In this document: positions 20,965-33,000 of the stretch, one piece after another
How the letters are laid out: every line of letters starts with the position of its first letter
How positions within the stretch are numbered: the stretch's first letter is position 1
Assembly (NCBI RefSeq): GCF_003369915.1
Contig: NC_046677.1
Location: 12,214,001 to 12,278,000 of the forward strand
DNA: 64,000 nucleotides
Direction of reading: 5' to 3'
Source of the DNA: Drosophila miranda
Taxonomy: Eukaryota; Arthropoda; Insecta; Diptera; Drosophilidae
Made by a program: the position numbers and the translations under genes
Notes under the pieces: model-generated
The model's input: the letters and a program-made list of their open reading frames with translations, nothing else
What the model was told of the DNA's origin: nothing
The model's database searches: none

Positions 20965-23900
20965 TTAGACCCTGCGCCAACTGCTGACAGACCGTTCCCT
21001 GGACTGGGATTGCTGACGGAAGCACTCTGGACTCTTACTGCCGCGACCGCTGGCGATCTCTGGCGATTCCGTGACCCTGGCCAGATCGCGGTTGATGGTC
21101 TTTGAGCTGAGCACCCGCGGACAGCGCACCGTCCAGGGGCTGCGGCGCGGATCCTGGAGAGCGCGGAAGGCCTTCGAGGGTACAACCTCCTCGCCACTGC
21201 CGCTGGCGTCGCACCAGCTGTTGTAGTAGTCGGCGTACTCCTTTTCCTGCTTTGGCGTGGGTGCGGGCGTGCTGTCCAGCGAACTGTTCTCCTGGGCGGA
21301 GTCCATCTCCTCGACCAGGGCCCGCTTGGCGGCTGCCTGCAGCCGCTCCATGGGAAGATTGCGCAGATGTGTGCTGTCGCTCTTGAGGAGTAGGCTCTGG
21401 ACCAGTTCGTTGACCAGCTTGTCACTGACCACGCGCTGGTTCTTGGCCGAGGGCCCCATGATGGGGGAGGCCGGGCTGTTGGGCGTCGAGGGATTGTCCG
21501 CATCGATGCTGGTGTTCTTGCGCAGCGGCAGTGAGAGGCGCTCCCGTCGCTGGGTCATGCTCTCGGCCTCGCCCAGTGCGTTGGGATTCTGGCGCCGGGT
21601 AATGGACACATTGTGGACGATCTTGCGCCGGCTGGGCTTCAGCTGGAACTCGTCAGCCTGGGCCGCTGCCTCGGGCAGGTCATTCTCGTCCTGCAGCAGC
21701 TTAAAGAGTCTGGAATGTGTGGCGGCTCGCTGGTAGCTGGTCATCTTCCGCAGCTCCGGGAAGCTCTCGGACTCGGTGTCCGTCTCTGATAGCTGTCGAT
21801 TCATGTCCGTGACGCCCGAGTCATCCTCCTCGATCTCCGACTCGGAGCGTTGCGTGCTGCTGTTGCGGGACAGTGTCCCCTTTCCATGACCACTGTCCAC
21901 GGATAGCGACTGAATGGTCAATGCCTTGGAGCTGGGTGCATCCTGATCGGGACCCACCTCAAAGGCGCTGATGCGGTCGCGCACTGAGATTTTGGGCGCC
22001 TCACTGAACTTATCCACCTCCAGGTCGGGCAGTCCATTGGCCAAGCGCTTCATCTCTGGTTCGGGTTCGACATACACCTCTGGAAGGTGTGGCTCAAAGT
22101 TGGTCGGAGTGGGAGCTCCACGCTCCTCTTCGTCTACCTCAGCGGTCTGGGGCTTATGCTCCTCCATAATCGCCCCATCCTCGCCTACAATCTCGTATTC
22201 TCCCGGTGGACCCAGGTCGGGGTCTTGGGGCTCCTCAGCCTCTAGGATAACGCTGTGGCGATTGGGTGTTGGACTGGAACTGGGCTGCGGTGGCGACTGC
22301 TGGCCATCGATGGAGGTGTTGAAGAAGGCCATGGCCTTCCGGTAGTTGTGTCGTTTCTGCTCGACTTCCTCGCCCTGCTCCTTCTTGGCGCGATCCTCTT
22401 CGATGTCGGCCCAGAAGTCGGGCTCCCCAACATCCTCATAGTTTTCCTCCAGCGGTGCAGCCCAGGTATAGACTGTGGCCGGCTCGTGCATGGAGGCTAG
22501 CGACATGGTATCGACCATATGGAGATTGCTCTCGGGCACCTCGTCCACGGGTTGGTCCTGTGTTTTCTCCTTTTCCTCTTCCTCGGGAGTGTCGTGGGGC
22601 AGCTCCTCGTATTGCTCGGCGAGAACCTTTTCTTCCTCCACAACGGGATCGACAATCTCCGGCTCTGCTCCACGTGCTGCCTCCAGAGTGGCCCACACAT
22701 CGATTGCCACGGCAGGCTCATCGGGCAGCTTGGCTCTGAAGGCTTTGATTTCCACGGGCTTGTACGGGGTTTCCTCCACAGAATTCTGACGCTCTTTTCG
22801 GGCCCAGAAGGTGGCCGACCTGTGGAAGGTCACATCATCGTCGTCGTCTGGCTTCCTCTTCGCCTCGATCTCGGCCCAGAAATCAATTTCTTCGTCAGTG
22901 TCCACCTCTCGGGGCTCCTCGGGGTATTTCGTAGGATCGTAAGCGAAGCGTCCCGAAACCTTCTCGTCCTCGTTGCTGCTCGCTGTAGACTTGTTGTCGG
23001 CCCAGAAGTCCGCGTCCTCCTCATCCTGCTGCTCATCCTGATGGCCATTCCAGATATCCATCTCAGCCTCTAATGTGAGTTCTTTCTCTAAGTCTTCTTT
23101 GTAGGCGGCTCTTGACTGATCTTCCGAAGCCGAGAAGTCCTCGTTCTGTTCCTGCTCTTTTTGCTTCTCGATCTCCATGGGCTTTTCTTCCACCACAAAA
23201 TGAACCTCAGCTTTTTGGGCCAATGGCATGGATTCCACGTGAGCCCGCAGTGTTGTTGTCCAGTGCTCCACTCTTGTCGCCGTCTCCTTCTTTAGGGGAG
23301 TATAGGTAACAGTTTTCTTATTTTTTGTCCACTGTTTTTCTTCCGACTCAATTTTCTTTTTCTTGTCTATACTCCCCCAGAAATCCATCCCTTCTTGATT
23401 CTCCATTAGCGGGGCTGGTTGCTCCTGCTCTTGAGAAGCTGTCGCGAATGTGGACCAGAAGCTGTTCTTCGCTGCCTCCAAGGAAGCCTGTGCCTTAGAC
23501 ATATCAGCCGATTTGGGCCTGGCTAGCTGGGGTTCTGCGCTGTTCTCCTTGGCCCTTAGTTGGGGAGTGTCGGTAACCTTTACTTTCGGTTCTAATGGGG
23601 CTGGTTCTGTGTTGGTGGTTTTCCAGAAGTTTTTGGACTGTTCCATCATTTTCTGTGCCTGCATTTTTGTGGCCATCAACGTGGCAAAGAAGTCAAAGTC
23701 CTCCGTCGGAGCACTGACAGTCTCTTCGACAGTTTTGGCTTGGGGTTCAGGCTCTGCTTTGGCCCGAGATATGTTGTTGGTCACATCGTTGGCTATGGTC
23801 TCGCCCAAGAACTTGTTGCGCATGCCCAGGGAGAAAGAGGCGGATACGTCTTCCTTGCTGGCCTTGAGAGGTGTGGCCATCTCTTCAACGGAATAGGCCT

Positions 23901-25580
23901 CTGTAGTTCTGTACTTCTCCACCGAGTTGGAGCGCGATGAGTTGGACAGACTTATGGTTACACTCACCTCACAGTCGTCGTCCTCGTCCTCGTCTGCGCT
24001 CTCTACTTTGGCCACACTGAAGGAGCTGCGCTTGCTCTCCGCACTATTGACGATGCTCTGGCGCTTCTCTTCGATTTGGGTGGTATTGCCGACCTGGACG
24101 GTGGCTATGTTCTCATCGTTGGAGCTGCGACTGAAGGAGAAACGCAACGGCAGGCGAACGGTCACCGAGTTGGACTCGTCATCATCATCATTGTCGTTGT
24201 CCTCAATTTGCTTCTCTATGTCGTCCACAAGGGTTGACCTGGAATCGTCCCTTCGGATGACAGTCTTGGCATATTCGCTACGCTCCAGCTCGCTTTCCTC
24301 CTCGTATATGACGCTCAGGTCTTCTTCGACCACATAATCATCATCGATTTCTTCAATGAGAGCCTCCTGCTCTTCCTCGAGCTGTTCTTCTTCGTCAAAC
24401 ATCTCATCCGCTGTGGTCACATCCTCATCATCATCATCCTCATTATCGCTGCTCTCCGAGTCCAAATGGTGATCCAATGCCTTGCCTTTGTAGACCTGCA
24501 CGTTGGTCACTGACTTGATTGCCTGCAAGGGAGCTGGTCGACTTGCGTGCTTTGGGGTATCCTCCTCCTCGTCCTCATCATCGCTGGTCTCTTCCTCAGA
24601 ATCGCTGTCATCCATCGAAGCGTTCTCGCTGGGAGATCTCGCTCCGAGTTCCTTGGACTGCTCGCCCGCATAGTCCTTCTGGAGCTGCTTGGAGAGATTC
24701 GCATGGGTGTTGCCGCCGGCAATCTTGTTAATGTTGGCCAGACGCTGGCTGAGCATATCGATGACCTCGTGCTTGCTGGTGCAGATATTCCGGGTCTTGG
24801 GCCTGCTCACCAGCTCCTCGATCTCCACGGAGTGGGCCCGCTTGGGAGAATCGCGAGGCACCACCTTGATGTGATGCTCCATGATCACCTGTGAAGGCAT
24901 GTCATCGGTGCTGGGCGTGATGATGATGTCCGGGAGCACGCTGCTGGCGCGACTCTCATCGTTGGAGCTCTGACTGTAGCTGGGGGCCACTGGGTAGGGA
25001 TACGGATGCCCGTAGGGAGGCATGGCATGGAACGGTGGATACCCAGCCGGAGGTTGAGCATCGCCGCCACTTGGTGGATGTCCGTAGGGCGGCATTGTGG
25101 GCGGATACGGGTACGGATAGAAGTACGAGTAGGGCGGATATACATCGGCTGGCTTTCCCTCCACCGCATGATGCGGCGGCGGTGGTGGGGGATAGGGATA
25201 AGGATACGGCCAATGGGATGGGGCCATTGGAGCTGCCTCTCCAGGGGGCGGTGGCATGTACCAGGGATACGGATAGCCATAGGCATAGGGATAGTGTGGA
25301 GGCACTGACTGAGAGCGCGGGGGACACGAGCTGTCGGCAGAACTGAGGGATGAATTGGATGAATATGTGGCCTGGGTGTGGTCTGTGATGGGTTTGGGGG
25401 TGGGTGTGGATGATGTGTAACTGTGACGTTTATTGGTTTTACTGTTAATCTCATTGTTATGCTGTTTATGATTATTATTTTGAGTATTTTCAGTATTTTG
25501 ATTATAGTTATTATTATTTGGGATTTCGTTCAATTCAACATTTTCCAAATCCGAGTCCAGCTCGGTGTGAATTTTATGTT
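20965..25580 (-). CDS. Last exon of the large gene: proline-rich, acidic, FW-motif region
   Basis: This single exon encodes about 1,538 residues. In order it has an Asn-rich start, a Pro/Tyr-rich block (YPYPYPPP type, about 24960-25320), long Asp/Glu runs (24180-24620), and a series of short motifs centred on FW or IW (complement of 22380-23700): NFWKT, SFWSTF, DFWGSI, DIWNGH, DFWADN, DFWAEI, TFWARK, DVWATL, DFWADI. A conserved-looking C-terminal part follows (KLVNELVQSLLLKSDSTHL, EYADYYNSWCDASGSGEE, FRALQDPRRSPWTVRCPRVL). The open frame extends upstream to 25671, but TCAG before 25580 is the phase-matching acceptor. Apparent plus-strand frames within it are shadows. Confidence 0.85.
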
Positions 25581-28500
25581 CTGAGGTCGGTTTTTTTGGT
25601 ATTTTTTTGGATTTATTTGTTTGGAGCACGGTTATCATAAGATATAAAAGAAGAAGAAGAGAAATAGACACGGTGAGAGTGCGGTATTATATGTGTTCTG
25701 ATTGATTGATTGAATTACTGAATGGTTGATTAAACGATCAAGCAAGGCTATTGTATGTACAGGTATATATGGCGAGTGAGGGATGCAAAAACTGGATGCT
25801 TTATTGGATAATATGTTCGATCTTCTTACGATACGGTGGGAGCGGGATGCACTGACAACTGTACAGAAAAAAACATCATCATGCAGTCTGATTGACAGTG
25901 TTCTTCCATACTTAAATCGTATGCGCATCGCTTTTCTACCAGGGCAAGAATCAATACTCAAAGCAAAAGGTGAAATCTCTCAATAAAAAAGGCTTTAAGA
26001 AAACTAAAACTCTAGATGCAATGTCTCGTATGTACTATGTATCCATGTGGGGTGTGTGTTTTTGTGCGAGTGGTGGGTGTATCTGTATGGGATTACTTAT
26101 GTGAGGATGGTGGAGCTTATATGGATATATATATATACAGCGATGATATTTGTCTCGTGTTTTGTATGAAGTTTCGGAATCAAAACTTTTAACTCATTTT
26201 TAGACAACGATATACTGCCATCAGGGTAGTCTTCTGTAATTTTTTTTTTTTCACATCTTTAGGAGCACTTACCGGCATTTTCGGGTGTTGTCATTGCCTG
26301 TAGGATTTTGAATGATCGACTGGGTATAGCACTGCCGGTATATTTCTTCGGTTCCGGCACCTGCTGTTCACTGGGCGGCACATATTGCTGTGATTGTTGT
26401 TGGGGTGTATCTGGTGATAAGATTTATATGGCATTAGTAAACATTTCTAGGTGATTTTCTTTAGTTGTTCTACCATTACGTTGGGGCGTAAAGCGATTCT
26501 GGGCCAAGACTCCGTTACCTGCAAGAAAATCAAGTTTCAAACCATATAGAAAACCTTATCGAGCAGTGGATTTCACGCTTGTTAAATTAGTCTACTTAGT
26601 AGAGCTGCAATAATTTTGATAATTGAACTAAATGGCACCATTTTTTAAACCGTATGGGGGACACGCACAGAAAGCTTGTTAGTATACTAAGGACCAAAAG
26701 TTTGATGTTGTTGTGGCTGTAAGCGGCTTTCAGTATTGTTAGTACAGTTCCTAAAAACCTGAGACCTGAAACACTTTCCCTTCCCAGGAGACACGCACTT
26801 TCACCATGACAACACCCCATCCCATCCCATCCCAATGGCTGAATGGAGACCGATGTTTGTAGGAGAAAGGAGAGTATGAGGGGCGCCGAGGATAGATCTG
26901 AGACTGGGGGCCAGGGGGAACCGTTCAAATCTCACCTTGCGGGGACCAAGCTAAAGGCGTACCCGACTGCTGCTGATCCTGGGCCAGTTGCAGGCGCCGC
27001 ATCTGCTCAATGGTCGGACTATTGCGTGCCTGCTGGGCGCTCATCTGGCGCGCGAACTGGGGCCGCTGCAACTGCGGCACCCCGGCCTCGTCCAGGGACG
27101 CTGGCTGCTGCAGCGGGGACTCTTGGCGCGGGGGCTCTCCACCGCTGCCATCGTCCACCGTGTCGGTTATCTTTTGCAATATTCTAAACGATTTCGATTG
27201 GATGGGCGGTGAGCGCGGATCGCTGCAAGTAGATATAGGCGTATGTTAGGTTAGGTCGTTGGTTAGCATGCAATCGAAAATGTCTCAATAAAACCAAATT
27301 ACAACGATTTGTTTTGTTTTTGTTTTTGTGCGAACGAAACGTGTTAGGTTGATTTTTATGATGGAATTGGGTTGAGACGAAGACATGACATTTTTGAATT
27401 GATTTGAATTTTGCAGAGATGTACGAGACTGTACTTGCAGATGATGTGCATATGGTAATGGCAAGACACAACATTTATCCACAGTTCAATAGGAAACTTG
27501 TAGCAGAATGAAAGCTTTCTAGCTTTATTTGCTGCTTCATAATATGTTTTACAACACTTAAAGCTGTGCATGATGTGAAAGAAACGATTGTTATGGCGAT
27601 CGATTGGCGACTGTGCTCTCGTACTACCTGAGACGGTTCTTTCTGTAGAGTATCTCTGCCTCGAGTGGACACTGGTGCACATACACATTGTAATTGCCAC
27701 TAAATAGTCGTTGGTTTGGTTTAGTTTGTAAAGAAGCACAAAATTAATACGCATTAGTGCAGGCTAACTGTTTAGTGTTGGTAAAACACAAAGAGAAAAA
27801 AGAGAAAGCCATTGCATTCGGTCCGCAGCACTGTACTTACTTTTGAAGCAGCACTGGAGACTGGGAGACGGGTCCCCCACGTCCGCCCTCAATCGAAATG
27901 GGTATAATCCGCGCGCCATTGGCATTCCCGTTGCTGCTGCTGATCCCGTTGCCCGTTGGAGGAGGCTGGAGGTTGGGCGACAGGACACGCTGGGAGCTGG
28001 GCTCACGCCACTGCGTGTGCGGGTGGCTGGACTGGGCTGGATAATTGTTGTAACCTTGATCGACAAATTGATTAGCTGAGCGTATTATGTGCCCACCAGG
28101 CGCTTTCGTGGGAAAGAGAGAGTATACATAGACACATGTTGATATAGAAGATGGAGAGTTACACATTTGGACAAGATCAAGGAATATGGGGAGGGTAATC
28201 GAGGGAATACAGGAGACATTCCGGGGAGTGGAGAGTGCATGGTAGTGTTGAGTGGGTTCGTTGTTTGTTTCAGTTCGGGCTGGGCTGGGTAGGGAATAGT
28301 CTACCAGGGCTTGGTTTTAGTTACAAACATCAACGGGTTTTAGGAAAGCGCCACAAAGATAAGATACTGAACAAATGGAAGGCTCTTGCGGTGTAACTTA
28401 CCACCAAAGTTGGGCTGTGCAGCGGCATAGGTTGGGGTCTGCTCCAGTGTTATGGGTATGATGCGCTCCTACAAATGGAATAACCGGATTAAACAGAGCT

Positions 28501-28889
28501 ATCCTAGAGTTGTGTCGAGGATTAGCTTACCCTTGGACCGCTTTGAGTGGTATTATTGTTGCTGCCATTCGTGTTCAAGCTGATCTGCAAGCGCAGTCCC
28601 CCTGCCTGGGGATGCGAGCCAAAGTTCTGCTGACCGATTGCTGCAGACGGAGCCGAAACAGGACCCGCAGTGGGGCCATAGCCATTGCCTTGTACCAATT
28701 GTGGCTGGTAGAAAGATGTCTGAGACTGTGGCGGCTGCTGTGGCTGGGACTGGGGCGCCGGCGTGGTCTGCCTCAAGGTCGAGGGCAGTACATTGCCATT
28801 TTCCTCGGCACGAGCCCAGGGTGCCTGTTCCTTGCTTGCTGGCTGGGAGCTGAGCCAACGCAGCGGCTGGTTGCTCTGCGGCTGCTGTG

Positions 28890-28929
<40 letters not shown>

Positions 28930-29972
28930 CTGTTGTGGCAACTGACGCATGGGCGAGTCGCGGGACGGTGTTTGCTGCTGTTGCTGGAGCAGAATGCGCT
29001 GTGCCTGGGGCTCTGTGGGCTGAGCCAGGGGAGCAATGTAGAGCGATCCAACGTTGGTCTATGTAGAATTATAGTTAGACGAAGAATCATTTAAAAGATT
29101 TGTTATATTTTCCATTTCTAGACATTCCGTTCAAAAGCAAATTGGGTCTTTGCCTTGCCTCAAGTTCAAAATTCGTGTTTGTCCTTTGCGGTGTTCTAAT
29201 TTTAGCTCTGATTCTTTCCCCGCTGCACTTGGCGATTGCGTTCAATGTTTAGTTTGAGTTTTCTCTTGGTTTTCTGCTCTAAAAATAGCCTTTGTGCTTC
29301 CGCGACGCATTTGACATGATTTTCAGCGCGAAAAATGTTTTTGGCTTACTGCAGATGGGACCACAACTTACAAAACCACAACACGCAATGAAATGTATTC
29401 AAACTGATATATTTCAAGTATTAACAGCTTTAGACTGATTCAAGGATAATGGTTTTAAATGTTACTCATGCATCGTCGCTCAAGGGCTTTCGCAATGTGA
29501 CATATGAGTAACAAGGCTAGAGGTCACATCGAAATGGAAATTACTCCGAAATTTGCGACTGTGCATACACTCATATTTATTGACTGGTTCATTCATTCAT
29601 CAGTATGAATCAATCGCCTTTAAACTAAACTCGTAAGTAGTGGTAAAAGTGGTTACCTCTCAAAGATATATAGTATGTAAGAGTGTTCTTCATATTTTTC
29701 TACTCACCGGCTTTGCTGCTCCTGGATATTGTGTTTGTTGCTGGCCAAAGTTCTGTTGCTGCAGCGGCTGTGCATTGAAATTGGTTGCTGCTGATGTCTC
29801 AATCCGTCCTGGGCTGAAGACATCGCGAGATCTTTGTTGCTGTTGCTGCTGCTGCTGCTGCTGTACATTGTTGTAGATGGGCTGTGGATGATGTGGGGCC
29901 TGCTGCTGCTGTGGGGCAGGCTGAGCACGCTGTGTACGCCACGGCACGGATTGGGCTGCCTGTTGCTGCTGT

Positions 29973-30004
<32 letters not shown>

Positions 30005-33000
30005 TTGTTGCTGTGGTGCATTAGCCAGGGGAGAGTTGGCTGCTGGTGGTCGTTGCTGCTCAAAGGGCGAGCGGGGACTCTCCGTCTGACGCTCGAAGGG
30101 AGAGCGAGGACTTTCCGCCTGACGTGTGTAGACGCTGACAGCTGGCGATGTGGGCATGGCCACACTGCGGAACTCCTGACGCGGCGACTGCTGCTCCTGC
30201 TTATACTGCAGCGGAGTGGCAGGCGGCGTAGGATACTGCTGCTGCTGATACGCTTGCTGTTGCTGCTGCTGTTGTTGCATGGGTGGGGTCTTGGGTTGCT
30301 GTGGCTGAGTGGGTGTGTAGGGGCTATAGCTGTTGCAGTTGTTGTTGCTGCTGTTGTCAAACGATTTTGGACCTACATTTGAAGAAAATATTTGCATTAG
30401 ATGTCGCATTGAAACGAAAACCGTTGTTGCTTGAATAAAATCGTTTAGTGCAGTTAGTGGGAGGTTTGAGCCAGGCTTTTGTAGGGCCTTTTCCATGTCT
30501 TGAGTTAGTTGAATGTGGTTTAGAAGAAGCAACCGTAACCGCTTAGTAATTGCTGGCGAGGTGTCATGAAGAGTATCGTAATCAGTATCGGAACCAAAAC
30601 CCCAATGATCAAGCCAGCGAGTCCTTCAGCTCTGCTCACCATCGACAGCATCTGAGTTGTTGTAATTGCTTCCATTGCTGCCATTGTAGTCTCCATTTTG
30701 GTTGCTGGTGGTGCTGGTAGTCTCTGGCAGGGGACTCTTGGAGCGGTCCTTGACATACTCATCCTTCCAGAATGTGTTCTTCTCCACCGGTGGTGGGACC
30801 TTTCGCAGAGCGGCCATTGGGTTAGCCGGAATCTTGATTTCCGGACGGAAGCCCAATGGGGGAGGTTCGAAGCGCTGCGGGGTCGGAGACTTGCGGGCCG
30901 TGGCAGGCGAACCTGGTGCACTGAGTCGGCCCGTGGGTGGCGCTAGTGTGCTGGGTTGTTGGGGGGGTGGTGGTGGGGGTGCAGCAGCAGCAGCGGCACC
31001 AAATTGAGTGCCGTTCTTACCCTGTGTCTGTGGTTGCGGTGGCGGTGGCGGCGGCGGCAGCACCTGGAAAGGCATCCCCATTGCAGCTGCGCCCATCGCG
31101 TTGGCCGCATTGGGGGCTCCCCCTGGCGACTGTGGCTGGGCGGGTCTGTTCTGTTGGGCGGCTCCTGTGGCACCCTCCGACTGGGCGTTGCGTGCCAACC
31201 GTTTGGCCATGCGCTCCGACCGGATCTGGGAGAGATCTATGCCGCCTGGGGTGTAGGTGAACGGCTTCTTGTCTTTAGTCATCATCGCATTCTGTACGCA
31301 GGCCGGGGCCTCGTACCCTCCACCTCCTGAGCCGCCTCCTCCTGCACCGCGTTGTCCATAGCTGCGGAGAAGAGAAGCCAACGATTAAATTCGATTAGCC
31401 AACGATTAGCCAAAAAAGCCAAGAGATTGCCAAATAGTTTCATTTTCACTTCGCCCTCGAGCTATGCTGATTTTCCCTCCATTCTTCGCTACTCGCATGC
31501 GTCTTGGCTATTTATCGAAATTTTTGTTAAATCTTTTTCTAATTTATTGTTTTGCCCTCTGGGTCGCTGCTGATCGAGCGAGCGAGCCCTCATTTGTGTG
31601 TTTTCCTTTCTTTGCTGCTGCCTCACTAATGAGACGCTCATCGATGGTTCAATGAGCCGCGCGATGCCTTGACTTTTTTACGATCGAGGGGGAAAGTGAG
31701 TTGAAGTTGTTGCGGAGCACCGGCACCGTCCATATATGGTGAGGCGCCCGACGGAGTGCCAAATTTGAAAGGTTGAAAGTGAGACGACTTCATGGGGCAT
31801 TATATTATGGCAGAAAACATTGTCTCGCAGAAATGCCATGGTTTTTTGTTTCTCATCACAATAATTTTGAATTGGATTACTTTCGTTGGTTCAGAGCAAA
31901 AAATGTGATTTAGTTAATTTATTTTACGATTTCCAAGACAATCGTGCATATTTGAAGAGTCCTCATCTTTTGGGACCCCCTCTGGAATTTATATCATTTA
32001 TATGTATGTTGTGTACCATTTCATATACACCCAGAGAAAAAAGTACTCATATATAAATTGAATATATTTCCTACAAATAAGTTAAATATGGGTGTTGAGA
32101 AATTAGCTGGTTAGTTTAGTTCAATGTTCATTTGTATTACAACTGCCCTATTCACGGCTTCTGATTGTGTTTTACATGGGACCGTCGCATCGCATTATCT
32201 TTCAATTCCCTTTTGCAACCGCCCGCATATCGCTGTACCGCCGCAAATCAACCCCGCTATTGATAGATATATAACCTCCGATATTATAATCACCAAATAA
32301 ATGAAATAAAACCTATTAAAAATTATACAGTCCACCCATTCATAACCAATGGGCCATATTAAAAAGACGACAAATACATATGTACATTTATGTTTAAATC
32401 AAAGTAATTTTAAAACCGTATATTTAATTTAAATATGGGTGTGTTTCTTTTTACTATGCCATTTTTCTCTCAGTGAAGTTTAATGTTATTGGAATCTCTG
32501 GGTTCGATTTCTTAGTTGGAATCGATTGCCGTTGGATTTAGAATATGTATATAAATTTATAAGACCACATTTCCTGGGTGATATTTTTTCTATACTTTAC
32601 ACTTTTTTCGAGTAGCTACCCTACCTTTCCCGTTTATGCTTTCCCCCATCATCATAATTCGTTTTTCATGTACATCTCTCTCAATATTTAATGTCGACTT
32701 TTCTCCACACAATTTGCTTAATTTTAAAGGCCTTTAACGTTGACAATTTGCTAATTAAAAGCGAAAATCGAAGATATTCGGCGGCGTTCTCGTTGCTGTA
32801 GTCCCAACATGGGAGGAGATACGTACACAGATGGATATGTACGTATGGATGTTGAAAGCCAGTTATGCTGAAAGAAAGTGATGGGCAGGCATCTGGCCGT
32901 CGAGCTGGAGGTCTGGGCCTCGTTTCTGGTTCGCGTTCGGGTTCTGAAAAGTTGTCAGGCCTGTTGCATGCTACGAGTATGCTGCCTCTTGCCACTTGCC

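Noticed and set aside
20874..24894. Many long frames on both strands opposite the large last exon
   Set aside because: They are shadows caused by skewed codon composition (Asp/Glu, Pro-Tyr and Ser runs) of the real minus-strand exon.
29834..30382. 182-residue Leu-rich plus-strand frame that looks like a membrane protein
   Set aside because: It is the antisense of CAG/CAA polyglutamine coding, read as CTG/TTG leucine codons.
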